A stretch of DNA of 62,343 nt from Campylobacter jejuni. Its GTDB lineage: Bacteria > Campylobacterota > Campylobacteria > Campylobacterales > Campylobacteraceae. Both the position numbers and the translations under genes were made by a program. Under the pieces are notes generated by a model that worked only from the letters and a program-made list of their open reading frames with translations, was not told where the DNA came from and searched no databases. Below, one piece after another: positions 1 to 7,356 of this stretch. Location: positions 1-62,343 of the forward strand of contig JACRSG010000003.1 in assembly GCA_014305285.1 (NCBI GenBank). The letters are read 5' to 3'. The number at the start of each line of letters is the position of its first letter. Positions within the stretch are counted from its first letter, which is position 1.

Positions 1-18
1 AAAACCATAAATAGATTT

Positions 19-24
19 TATAAT
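19..24 (+). promoter_or_regulatory. -10 box of tRNA operon promoter
   Basis: TATAAT lies 22 bases before the tRNA-Asp 5' end, suitable for a short leader. An identical box lies at 403-408 in the second repeat copy. Campylobacter sigma-70 promoters often lack a clear -35, and that region is off the window here. Confidence 0.6.
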
Positions 25-45
25 CTCTACTTCTCTACTTTGGAT

Positions 46-122
46 GCAGCGGTAGTTCAGCTGGTTAGAATGCCGCCCTGTCACGGCGGAGGTCGCGGGT
101 TCGAGCCCCGTCCGCTGCGCCA
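46..122 (+). tRNA. tRNA-Asp (GTC), copy 1
   Basis: 77 bases with encoded CCA. The acceptor stem GCAGCGG/CCGCTGC pairs perfectly with discriminator G. The anticodon loop reads CTGTCAC, giving anticodon GTC. The T arm is a perfect GC-rich stem around TTCGAGC. Its sequence is identical to the copy at 430-506. Confidence 0.97.
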
Positions 123-126
123 TCTT

Positions 127-202
127 GTCTCGTTAGCTCAGCCGGTAGAGCATCTCCCTTTTAAGGAGGGGGTCGTTGGTTCGAATCCAACACGGGACAC
201 CA
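127..202 (+). tRNA. tRNA-Lys (TTT)
   Basis: 76 bases including CCA. The acceptor GTCTCGT pairs with ACGGGAC through one T-G wobble, discriminator A. The anticodon stem CTCCC/GGGGG-like flanks CTTTTAA, giving TTT. The D and T loops are canonical. It follows tRNA-Asp by four bases, so the cluster is cotranscribed and processed. Confidence 0.96.
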
Positions 203-220
203 TTTTTTTGTTAGGGTTAT

Positions 221-296
221 GACCCTTTCGTCTAGTGGCTCAGGACAACACTCTCTCTGTGTGGAAACAGAGGTTCAAATCCTCTAGGGGTCGCCA
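221..296 (+). tRNA. tRNA-Glu-type gene with abnormal anticodon arm
   Basis: The body is a typical tRNA-Glu: acceptor GACCCTT/AGGGGTC with discriminator G, a D arm starting GTCTAGTGG, T arm AGAGG/CCTCT and encoded CCA. The anticodon arm at 248-264 does not fold cleanly. In the standard Glu register the loop is CTCTCTG, giving anticodon CTC rather than TTC, with mismatches at pairs 27-43 and 31-39. A one-base shift gives a better stem but puts C at position 33. It may be an unusual or non-functional Glu gene, or contain a sequence error. Confidence 0.75.
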
Positions 297-302
297 ATCA
301 TA

Positions 303-378
303 GGTCGCTTAGCTCAGTTGGTAGAGCGCCACCCTTACAAGGTGGATGTCATAAGTTCGAGTCTTATAGTGACCACCA
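303..378 (+). tRNA. tRNA-Val (TAC)
   Basis: 76 bases with CCA. The acceptor GGTCGCT/AGTGACC pairs with one G-T wobble, discriminator A. The anticodon stem CCACC/GGTGG encloses CTTACAA, giving TAC. T arm ATAAG/CTTAT is complete. It is the fourth gene of the cluster. Confidence 0.97.
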
Positions 379-384
379 TTTTAT

Positions 385-511
385 AAAACCATAAATAGAT
401 TTTATAATCTCTACTTCTCTACTTTGGATGCAGCGGTAGTTCAGCTGGTTAGAATGCCGCCCTGTCACGGCGGAGGTCGCGGGTTCGAGCCCCGTCCGCT
501 GCGCCATCTTG
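385..511 (+). repeat. Direct repeat copy 2 (promoter plus tRNA-Asp)
   Basis: Second copy of the repeat seen at 1-127. It places another complete tRNA-Asp with its own TATAAT box after tRNA-Val. After this copy the sequence runs into the leader of the hypothetical gene at 573. Confidence 0.9.
430..506 (+). tRNA. tRNA-Asp (GTC), copy 2
   Basis: Identical 77-base copy of the tRNA-Asp at 46-122, within the second copy of the direct repeat. It is preceded by its own -10 box, so it can be expressed independently of the cluster upstream. Confidence 0.97.
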
Positions 512-572
512 CTTGGTAACAATTTTATAAGTATAATTTGCAAAATAATAAAAAATAGAACTAAGGAAAAAA

Positions 573-953
573 ATGCTTGTTATTGGACATAAATTATTAA
601 AGAATTTAGATTTTTCTTTTATTGAAAGTATTGAAGAAGTTAAAGATAATAAGGTTTATTGTATTGTTTATGATGAAAAATTGATTTCTTATTTAAGTCA
701 AAATGATTTTGAATTTGCTATTTTAGTGCAAAACAAAGACGAGATATTTTTAGCTAATGCTTTAGGAGCTAAGTTTTTACTTTGTAATGATAAAAAACTT
801 GCAAAATTTGCTAGCAAGGTTGCAGAATTTTATGTTTTTGATAGCAGAGTTTTAATGATTGTTGATAAATTAGAGAATTTTGAAAAATTTTATAAATTAA
901 AAATTGATGGAATCATTTTAAAAGATAATATAGATAATTTTCCTAAAAACTGA
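573..953 (+). CDS. Conserved hypothetical protein, 126 aa
   Basis: ATG start preceded by AAGGAAAA. The protein is soluble, without signal peptide or membrane segment, and rich in Lys, Leu, Ile and Phe. Its alternating pattern (for example CIVYDEKLISYL, FAILVQ, KFLLCND) suggests a small alpha/beta fold. I recognise no catalytic motif. From position and length I take it as the Cj0939c-type gene of C. jejuni. It follows the tRNA cluster and precedes the aas remnant. Confidence 0.75.
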   Translation: MLVIGHKLLKNLDFSFIESIEEVKDNKVYCIVYDEKLISYLSQNDFEFAILVQNKDEIFLANALGAKFLLCNDKKLAKFASKVAEFYVFDSRVLMIVDKLENFEKFYKLKIDGIILKDNIDNFPKN

Positions 954-989
954 TAAATTCTTTTATTTTATAAAATAAGCACTTAAATA

Positions 990-1520
990 ATGCAAAAATT
1001 TATAAATCAATTCCTTTTTTACTTGTAGCATTTATCAATACTTTTGTAGATTTATGACATAAAATTATTATTTAAAATACTATAGTTAATGCCCTGATTT
1101 TACTTCCTTTTATTCTTATGCTTTCTCCTTCAGGTTTTTTAGCGGACAAATATCCAAAAAATATTGTAATGAAAATTTTAGCAATTTGCAATGTTATACT
1201 TAGTTTAATAATTTGCATTTGTTATTATAGTGGTGCTTTTTGGATGGCTTTTATTTTTACTTTTATTATGGGAGTACAAGCAGAGATTTATTCACCGAAT
1301 AAATATGGCTTTATTAAAGACTTTGTAGGAAAAGATTTTCTTGGTGTAATTAATGTAGTAAGTATTGTGCAATCTTAACAGGAATGGCTTTATTTTCTTT
1401 AAGCTTTGAAAGTCTTTTTAAACCTAAATATTATTTTCAAATAAAAAATTTCCTCTCCTAGTTTCTGGAAAAGTTGATCTTAAAAAAGTTAAAGAATTAG
1501 CTAAAAATTTAGCCATATAA
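990..1520 (+). pseudogene. aas: Decayed aas: MFS transporter/acyltransferase/acyl-ACP synthetase
   Basis: The 5' end encodes the start of an MFS permease, with pieces PFLLVAFINTFVDL, FILMLSPSGFLADKYPKN and an 86-residue open stretch at 1118-1378 carrying membrane segments. An in-frame TGA, a stop near 1080 and a frameshift after 1378 break it. The last readable piece, FPLLVSGKVDLKKVKELAKN, resembles the C-terminus of an acyl-ACP synthetase and ends at TAA 1518-1520. Intact family members are over 1100 residues, so most of the middle (rest of the transporter, acyltransferase, AMP-binding domain) has been deleted. In the family the enzyme recycles lysophospholipids at the inner membrane. Confidence 0.75.
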
Positions 1521-1526
1521 TTTGAG

Positions 1527-1960
1527 TTTATAACAAAGCCCAAATTAAAATTTGGCATAGAAATAAAAGCAAAAAGAACGCCAAAGGCTACAACGCTTAC
1601 GGCTAAATTGCTATCTAGTTCAGCTTTGCTTTCATTACCATAGCTTCCCTGCTAAAGTCATAGTAGGAGTGTACTTTCTATAATAGCAACAATAGGCATG
1701 CCCACAAATATAGTATTTCCAAAGCAAGCAAGCAAAAACATACTGACTAAAGTTACTTTAGAAAAATGAAAAATTTTTCCGATAAAAATGGAAAAAAAGA
1801 CTGCTAATATACAACTAAACAATCCAATAAAAATAATCAATGAAAAATCAAAATTTAAATGATATGCTTTATCGAAAATCAAACAAGGTAAAGCAAAAAT
1901 AATAACAAAATCTAAAAAGTCCTAGCTTGTTATTGTAAATAATGATATAAAAACAAACAT
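1527..1960 (-). pseudogene. Decayed auxin-efflux-carrier-type membrane transporter
   Basis: Reading leftwards from ATG 1958-1960, with AAGGA upstream, the frame gives a hydrophobic protein with an early in-frame stop TAG. The 74-residue open piece at 1658-1882 carries FACFGNTIFVGMPI-like features (seen as LLACFGNTIFVGMPIVAI), typical of the transmembrane AEC family. After a break the frame continues as SYGNESKAELDSNLAVSVVA and a final membrane segment. About 140 codons remain of a family usually near 300, so there is a deletion as well as point damage. It corresponds in place to Cj0937. It is convergent with the aas remnant. Confidence 0.7.
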
Positions 1961-2129
1961 TGAATAATCCTTTTTAAGGGATAGTTTTTAAAAACGGATA
2001 AAATTATATTCTTTATAGTTAAAAAAATCTTAATATTTTTTTTATTTTTTGTAACTTTAAGAAATTGTAAGTTGAAATTTGATTTTGAATAGTTAGTATT
2101 TTAAGTTGAATGATTATAATTTTAAATAA

Positions 2130-2215
2130 TGGTGCGGTTAGCGAGATTTGAACTCGCACACGCGGAGCGCACCACCCCCTCAAGATGGCGTGTCTACCAA
2201 TTCCACCATAACCGC
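2130..2215 (-). tRNA. tRNA-Leu (GAG)
   Basis: 86 bases on the minus strand, with encoded CCA. Acceptor GCGGTTA/TAACCGC is perfect, discriminator A. A long variable arm marks a class II tRNA. The anticodon stem CCATC/GGTGG encloses TTGAGGG, giving GAG. It lies just downstream of atpE and its terminator on the same strand. Confidence 0.95.
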
Positions 2216-2219
2216 ATAG

Positions 2220-2241
2220 AAAAAAGCCCAAAAAGGGCTTT
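2220..2241 (-). terminator. Intrinsic terminator of atpE
   Basis: On the minus strand the stem AAAGCCC/GGGCTTT has a five-base loop and is followed by TTTTC. It starts 9 bases after the atpE stop and ends just before the tRNA-Leu 5' end, so it may attenuate readthrough into the tRNA. Confidence 0.85.
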
Positions 2242-2249
2242 GATAAGTT

Positions 2250-2588
2250 TTATTGTAAAACTATAAAAGGATTTGCGTAAAGTGCTATTAGCGCGATAAC
2301 AAGAGCATAGATAACTTGTGCTTCAATCATCGCTAAAGCGATAAACATAGTTGTCATTAATTTTGGCCCAAGACCAGGGTTTCTAGCTGTTCCTGCAATT
2401 GTTGCCGCTGCAGTATTACCCATACCGATAGCACCACCAAGTGCTGCAACACCAAGACCTAAGCCTGCTGCAAGAACTGAAAATGCTTTAATCCATACAT
2501 TAATAGCTTCTTGCTCTACTGGAGCATTAGTTTCAGCTGCAAAAGCTACTGCTGCACATGCTAATAATAAAAAAAGAAATTTTTTCAT
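2250..2588 (-). CDS. atpE: ATP synthase F0 subunit c
   Basis: Proteolipid forming the c-ring of the membrane rotor of F1F0-ATP synthase, coupling proton flow to ATP synthesis. The 112 residues begin with a signal-like hydrophobic stretch (MKKFLFLLLACAAVAFAA), then two membrane hairpin helices joined by the polar loop RNPGLGPKL. The first helix is Gly/Ala rich (GLGLGVAALGGAIGMG). The ion-binding acidic residue is in the second helix within ALAMIEAQVIYALV. The long N-terminal extension is usual in Epsilonproteobacteria. The gene stands alone, with its own promoter at 2678-2683 and terminator, as is normal where atp genes are dispersed. Confidence 0.95.
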   Translation of the reverse strand: MKKFLFLLLACAAVAFAAETNAPVEQEAINVWIKAFSVLAAGLGLGVAALGGAIGMGNTAAATIAGTARNPGLGPKLMTTMFIALAMIEAQVIYALVIALIALYANPFIVLQ

Positions 2589-2677
2589 TAATCTTAACCT
2601 TTCTATAAAAAATATTTTTAAATTTTTAAATCAGTTCGGCTTGCGTATCCCTACTTAAGACTTAAAAATAGACTTAA

Positions 2678-2683
2678 ATTATA
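2678..2683 (-). promoter_or_regulatory. -10 box of atpE promoter
   Basis: TATAAT on the minus strand, preceded by a TTTTGG-type AT-rich stretch. It predicts a leader of roughly 80 bases before the atpE ATG. The leader holds a short GC-richer patch around 2634-2655 that stands out from the AT-rich surroundings. Confidence 0.5.
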
Positions 2684-2820
2684 ACCAAAAGTATCTTTAT
2701 TTTTATTGAAATTTACAAAAATTCACATTTTTGGTTTAAATTTGATTGTTTTCAATAAAGCTTAAAAGTTTTTTTGCTTTAATGATATCTTAAAATAATT
2801 TTTAAGTTAAGGTTGTCACA

Positions 2821-4155
2821 TTGAGTTCTAAATTTTCAAAAATAGGTTTCATTTTAGCGGTAGCAGGTTCAGCAGTGGGCTTGGGTAATGCTTGGAAATT
2901 TCCAACACTTGTAGGCCAAAGTGGAGGATCTGCTTTTATTTTACTTTATATAATTCTTACTTTGGGTGTAGGTTTTGTGATATTTTTAGCTGAACTTAGC
3001 ATAGGAAAAATTAGCGAAAAAGATCCGGTTAATGCCTATGAAAAGTTAGCACCTTCAAATAAAAAAGCCTGGTCTTATGTTGGTTTTACTATGGTAGGGG
3101 CGATTTTAATAGTTTCTTTTTATACTTTAGTGATTGGCTGGATAGTTAAATATGTGTTTTTAAGTATCACTGGAAATTTGCCTATGGATCTAGAAGTAAG
3201 TAAGGCGCAGTTTGGATTTTTTATAAGTGAGGATTTTTTAGGTCAGTTTATTTGTTTTACTTTAGTTTTTTTATGTGTTTTTTATATTGTTTCTAAAGGT
3301 GTTAAGAACGGGATTGAAAGATTAAATGTTTGGATGATGCCTTCGTTATTTATTTTACTTATTTTGATGCTTGTTTATGCTATTAGTAAAGATGGTTTTA
3401 TGATGGCGATTAAATTTCTTTTTGTGCCTGATTTTTCCAAAATCAATACTTCAAATGTTCTTGAAGCTTTAGGACTTGCCTTTTTTAGTCTTTCTTTAGG
3501 TGTTGGAACGATTATTACTTATTCTGCTAGCCTGCCTGATAAAACTAATTTTATTACTAGTACCTTAAATATTATTTTTATCAATCTTTTAATTGGCTTA
3601 TTAATGGGTTTGGTTGTTTTTACTTTTATCTTTGAGTTTGGTTACAATCCTAATCAGCAAGGACCAGGGCTTGTTTTTATTTCCTTGGCTACTTTATTTG
3701 AAAAAATTGGGGTAATTGGTTGTATCTTTGGAGCAGCGTTTTTTATTTCTTTAATCTTTGCTGGTATTACTTCAGCTGTTTCAATGATAGAGCCTTTTGC
3801 CTTTTATCTTATTAACACCTTTGGTATGAGTCGTAAAAAAGCTTTGATTTTAATAGGAATTGTTGTTTATATTTTGGGAACGTTGTGTATTTTGTCTTCT
3901 TTAAAAAGCACTCAGTTTGGATTTTTTGGAATGAGTTTTTTTGATTTGCTTGATAGTATTTCAAGCAAGATTATTATGCCTTTAGGTGGAATTTTGGCAG
4001 CTATTTTTGTGGGATTTGTGATGAAGAAAGAAGCTTTAAAAATTTTATTTGAACCTTATATGAGAGGTATATTTTTTGAACTTTGGTATGTATTTTTGAG
4101 ATTTATTTCCCCTTTGGCTGTCGTTATAGTTATGATAGCTGCTTTTTTAAAGTGA
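2821..4155 (+). CDS. Sodium-dependent transporter, NSS family (first of tandem pair)
   Basis: Inner-membrane amino-acid or amine symporter of the neurotransmitter:sodium symporter family (LeuT fold). 444 residues with about eleven or twelve membrane segments. The TM1 signature AVAGSAVGLGNAWKFP near residues 15-30 forms the sodium and substrate site. The unwound TM6 region is LGLAFFSLSLGVGTI near residue 220, and FAGITSAVSMIEP near residue 320 is also typical. The TTG start follows a modest AAGG. The gene is 12 bases before a close paralogue. The substrate cannot be told from sequence. Confidence 0.9.
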   Translation: MSSKFSKIGFILAVAGSAVGLGNAWKFPTLVGQSGGSAFILLYIILTLGVGFVIFLAELSIGKISEKDPVNAYEKLAPSNKKAWSYVGFTMVGAILIVSFYTLVIGWIVKYVFLSITGNLPMDLEVSKAQFGFFISEDFLGQFICFTLVFLCVFYIVSKGVKNGIERLNVWMMPSLFILLILMLVYAISKDGFMMAIKFLFVPDFSKINTSNVLEALGLAFFSLSLGVGTIITYSASLPDKTNFITSTLNIIFINLLIGLLMGLVVFTFIFEFGYNPNQQGPGLVFISLATLFEKIGVIGCIFGAAFFISLIFAGITSAVSMIEPFAFYLINTFGMSRKKALILIGIVVYILGTLCILSSLKSTQFGFFGMSFFDLLDSISSKIIMPLGGILAAIFVGFVMKKEALKILFEPYMRGIFFELWYVFLRFISPLAVVIVMIAAFLK

Positions 4156-4167
4156 GTTTGAAAAATA

Positions 4168-5508
4168 ATGAGAACATATTTTTCAAAAATCGGTTTTGTA
4201 TTAGCTGTTGCTGGTGGAGCCGTGGGTTTGGGTAATGCTTGGAAATTTCCAACTTTAAGTGCAGAAAATGGTGGTTTTGTTTTTGTGCTTTTATATTTGT
4301 TTTTTACCTTAACTATAGGTTTTAGTATTTTTTTGGCTGAAGTAGCTATGGGACGTTTAAGTCAAAGTGATCTTGCAAATGCTTATTCAAATCTTGCCAT
4401 AAAATATGGCAATAGATGGCGATATGGTGGCGTTTTTATGTTAGGCGGTATTTTTGTCCTCTCTTTTTATCTGGTTATCATGGGATGGGTTTTAAAATAT
4501 ACTGTAGTTAGTCTTTATTATCTTCCTAAAACTTTAGATGAAGCAGCAAGTAATTTTCAGAATTTAATTACTACAAATTTGACAAGTTCTGTTTTTTTCT
4601 TCGCTTTATCTTTTTTTCTTACCTTATTAATAGTATCCAAAGGTTTAATCAAAGGGATTGAAAAATTAAATGTTGTTATAATGCCTAGCTTATTTTTAAT
4701 GCTTGTTTTTATGTTGTTTTATTGTATGGGATTTAAGCAAGGTTTTGCAAATGCTTTTTCTTATTTATTTTATCCTGATTTTTCACATTTTAAACTTAGC
4801 TCTATTGCTGAAGCTTTAGGACTTGCATTTTTTACCTTATGCTTGGGAATAGGTTGTATAGTTACATATTCATCAGCCTTGGATAAAAAAACAAATTTTA
4901 TAAAAAGTTCAGTATATATCGTTTTGATTAATTTGTTAATTTCTTTTATTATGGGGCTTATTGTTTTTACTTTTATCTTTGAATTTGGAGCTGATTCCCA
5001 TACTCAAGGAGCAGGGATTGTTTTTGTATCCTTGATGAGTTTGTTTAATCAACTTGGAGCTTTAGGCTATATTTTTGCATTTTGTTTTTTCTTAGCGCTT
5101 TTTTTTGCTGGTATTACTTCAGCTGTTTCAATGATAGAGCCTTTAACTTTTTATATGATCAATAACTATCGAATTTCTCGTACTAAAGCTTTATTTTTTA
5201 TAGGTTTATTTGTTTTTGTTTTTGGAATTTGTTGTATTTTGTCATTAAATTTAAATTTTTTTTCTATGTTTAGTTTTTTTGGTAAAGATTTTTTTACTTT
5301 ATTAGATAAATTAACTTCAAATTTTTTACTTCCACTTGGTGCCATAGTATGCTCTATATTTGTAGGTTTTTTTATGGATAAAAAACAAATTTATAAAATT
5401 TTTTCTAAATTTATAAGTCGAAAAATTTTCTTAATTTGGTTGTTTTTTATTCGTTTTATATCACCTATAGCAATAATTTTGGTAATGTGTTATCAAATTT
5501 TTGTATAA
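4168..5508 (+). CDS. Sodium-dependent transporter, NSS family (second of tandem pair)
   Basis: Close paralogue of the upstream gene. It shares AVAGGAVGLGNAWKFPTL in TM1, FAGITSAVSMIEP in the second half, and near-equal length (446 residues, about twelve membrane segments). The two are most likely cotranscribed and arose by tandem duplication. They have diverged in loops and in the C-terminal third, so they may prefer different substrates or form a functional pair. ATG start, with weak ribosome-binding site GAAAAATA. Confidence 0.9.
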   Translation: MRTYFSKIGFVLAVAGGAVGLGNAWKFPTLSAENGGFVFVLLYLFFTLTIGFSIFLAEVAMGRLSQSDLANAYSNLAIKYGNRWRYGGVFMLGGIFVLSFYLVIMGWVLKYTVVSLYYLPKTLDEAASNFQNLITTNLTSSVFFFALSFFLTLLIVSKGLIKGIEKLNVVIMPSLFLMLVFMLFYCMGFKQGFANAFSYLFYPDFSHFKLSSIAEALGLAFFTLCLGIGCIVTYSSALDKKTNFIKSSVYIVLINLLISFIMGLIVFTFIFEFGADSHTQGAGIVFVSLMSLFNQLGALGYIFAFCFFLALFFAGITSAVSMIEPLTFYMINNYRISRTKALFFIGLFVFVFGICCILSLNLNFFSMFSFFGKDFFTLLDKLTSNFLLPLGAIVCSIFVGFFMDKKQIYKIFSKFISRKIFLIWLFFIRFISPIAIILVMCYQIFV

Positions 5509-5544
5509 TATAATAATAGAAAAATATTTTTTTAAGGAAAAATA

Positions 5545-7344
5545 ATGGCTAAAAAATTCATCGATGTAATGGATACAAGCTTTAGGGACGGTTTTCAGTC
5601 TGTTTATGGAGCTAGGGTTTTAATGGATGATTTTTTTCCTGCAGTACAAGCAGCAAAAGAAGCAGGTATTGCTCATTTTGAATTTGGCGGTGGTGCTAGG
5701 TTTCAAAGCTTGTATTTTTATCTTAATGAAGATGCTTTTACCATGATGGATAGGTTTAGAGCTATTGTAGGAAAAGATGTCAATCTTCAAACTTTGGCAA
5801 GAGGGGTAAATACCGTTACTTTAGACACTGGAAGTAGTGAGCTCATTGATTTGCATGCAAAACTTTTTGCAAAACATGGTACTACAACGATAAGAAATTT
5901 TGATGCTCTTAATGATGTAAACAATTTAAAATTTAGTGGTGAGTGTATAGTAAAACATGGATTAAAACATGAAATTACTATTACTTTAATGGACTTGCCG
6001 CCAAATTGTAAAGGTGCTCACGATGTTGCTTTTTATGAAAAAATTTTAAAAGAAATTTTGGCGGTAGAAATTCCTTTTCATAGTATTTGTTTAAAAGATG
6101 CAAGTGGAACCTCTAATCCAAATAAAATTTATGAAACTATTAAAATGGCTAGAAAAATTTTACCTCAAGATACCCATATTAGACTTCATACACATGAAAC
6201 TGCAGGAGTGAGTATAGCTTGCTATCTTGCGGCACTTGAAGCAGGGGTTGATGGTATTGATTTGGCTGCAGCTCCAGTAAGTGGCGGAACTTCTCAGCCT
6301 GATATTTTAACAATGATGCATGCTTTAAAAGGCAAAGATTATGATTTGGGCGGACTTGAAGAAGAGAAAATTTTAAGATATGAAGAAGTTTTAAAAGATT
6401 GTTTAAAAGAGTATTTCTTACCACCTGAAGCAACTATGGTAAATCCGCTTATTCCTTTTTCTCCTATGCCAGGAGGAGCTTTAACAGCAAATACGCAAAT
6501 GATGAGAGATAATAATATCTTAGATAAATTTCCACAAGTCATTCATGCTATGAGAGAAGTTGTGGAAAAAGGTGGATTTGGTACTTCTGTAACTCCAGTT
6601 TCTCAATTTTATTTTCAACAAGCTTTTAATAACGTTATGTTTGGATCTTGGAAAAAAATTGCAGAAGGTTATGGAAAAATGGTACTTGGTTATTTTGGAA
6701 AAACTCCGGTTGCACCCGATTCAAACATTGTTGAACTTGCTGCAAAACAACTTAATTTAGAGCCTACTACAGAGCTTGCCATAAACATAGCTGATAAAGA
6801 TGAAACAAAAAGTATGGCTTATACTAAAGCTTTGCTTGAAAAAGAAGGTATAGAAACGAGTGAAGAAAATATATTTATTGCAGCAGCTTGCAAAGAAAAA
6901 GGTATAGCATTTTTAAAAGGAGAGGCAAAGGTAAATATACGCAAATTATCTAGCATGCCAAAACCTACAGGCGTAGATGAAAACAAATTTACCATAGCTG
7001 TAAATGGTAATAAATATCATGTAGAGGTAAGTTATGGCTTCGATAAAGATGTTAATGTTAAAAGTGTAAAAAAAGTAGAAGAAAATAAAAATATTATTTC
7101 TTCAAATTTAACAAGTTCTGTAGATGCTGAAAATGAAGTTTTAGCATGTATTTCAGGTAATGTTTTTAAAATTTATATTAACGAAGGCGAAGAAGTAAAA
7201 TCAGGTCAGGTTATCATGGTTTTAGAAGCGATGAAAATGGAGATTGAAGTTAATGCTCCAAAAGATGGAATTATTTCAGAGCTTTGCATTAAAATAGGTG
7301 ATACTGTTAACGAAGGCGACGTATTAGCTATCTATAAAAATTAA
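5545..7344 (+). CDS. pycB: Pyruvate carboxylase subunit B (carboxyltransferase plus biotin carrier)
   Basis: Moves a carboxyl group from biotin to pyruvate, making oxaloacetate in the cytosol. This anaplerotic step matters in an organism that lives on amino and organic acids. The 599 residues begin with an HMGL-like TIM barrel: DTSFRDGFQS near residue 10, and metal-binding HTHETAG near 215. The C-terminal biotinyl domain holds VLEAMKME, with the biotinylated Lys near 564. Oxaloacetate decarboxylase alpha looks alike, but the pckA neighbour and the absence of the other decarboxylase subunits favour PycB. The biotin carboxylase partner is not in the window. AAGGAAAA precedes the ATG. Confidence 0.93.
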   Translation: MAKKFIDVMDTSFRDGFQSVYGARVLMDDFFPAVQAAKEAGIAHFEFGGGARFQSLYFYLNEDAFTMMDRFRAIVGKDVNLQTLARGVNTVTLDTGSSELIDLHAKLFAKHGTTTIRNFDALNDVNNLKFSGECIVKHGLKHEITITLMDLPPNCKGAHDVAFYEKILKEILAVEIPFHSICLKDASGTSNPNKIYETIKMARKILPQDTHIRLHTHETAGVSIACYLAALEAGVDGIDLAAAPVSGGTSQPDILTMMHALKGKDYDLGGLEEEKILRYEEVLKDCLKEYFLPPEATMVNPLIPFSPMPGGALTANTQMMRDNNILDKFPQVIHAMREVVEKGGFGTSVTPVSQFYFQQAFNNVMFGSWKKIAEGYGKMVLGYFGKTPVAPDSNIVELAAKQLNLEPTTELAINIADKDETKSMAYTKALLEKEGIETSEENIFIAAACKEKGIAFLKGEAKVNIRKLSSMPKPTGVDENKFTIAVNGNKYHVEVSYGFDKDVNVKSVKKVEENKNIISSNLTSSVDAENEVLACISGNVFKIYINEGEEVKSGQVIMVLEAMKMEIEVNAPKDGIISELCIKIGDTVNEGDVLAIYKN

Positions 7345-7356
7345 AGCGAGGGAAAA

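Larger units (their letters stand above)
1..127 (+). repeat. Direct repeat copy 1 (promoter plus tRNA-Asp)
   Basis: Bases 1 to about 127 recur at 385-511, a constant offset of 384, as far as I can compare by eye. The unit holds a promoter -10 box, a short spacer, the entire tRNA-Asp gene and a few bases after it. Similarity stops at the 5' end of tRNA-Lys in this copy. The left edge is cut by the window, so the repeat may extend further upstream. Confidence 0.9.

Noticed and set aside
40-222. 60-codon plus-strand open frame
   Set aside because: It runs straight through tRNA-Asp and tRNA-Lys, so it is a by-product of the tRNA sequences.
2019-2231. 70-codon minus-strand open frame
   Set aside because: It covers tRNA-Leu and the atpE terminator and has no ribosome-binding site.
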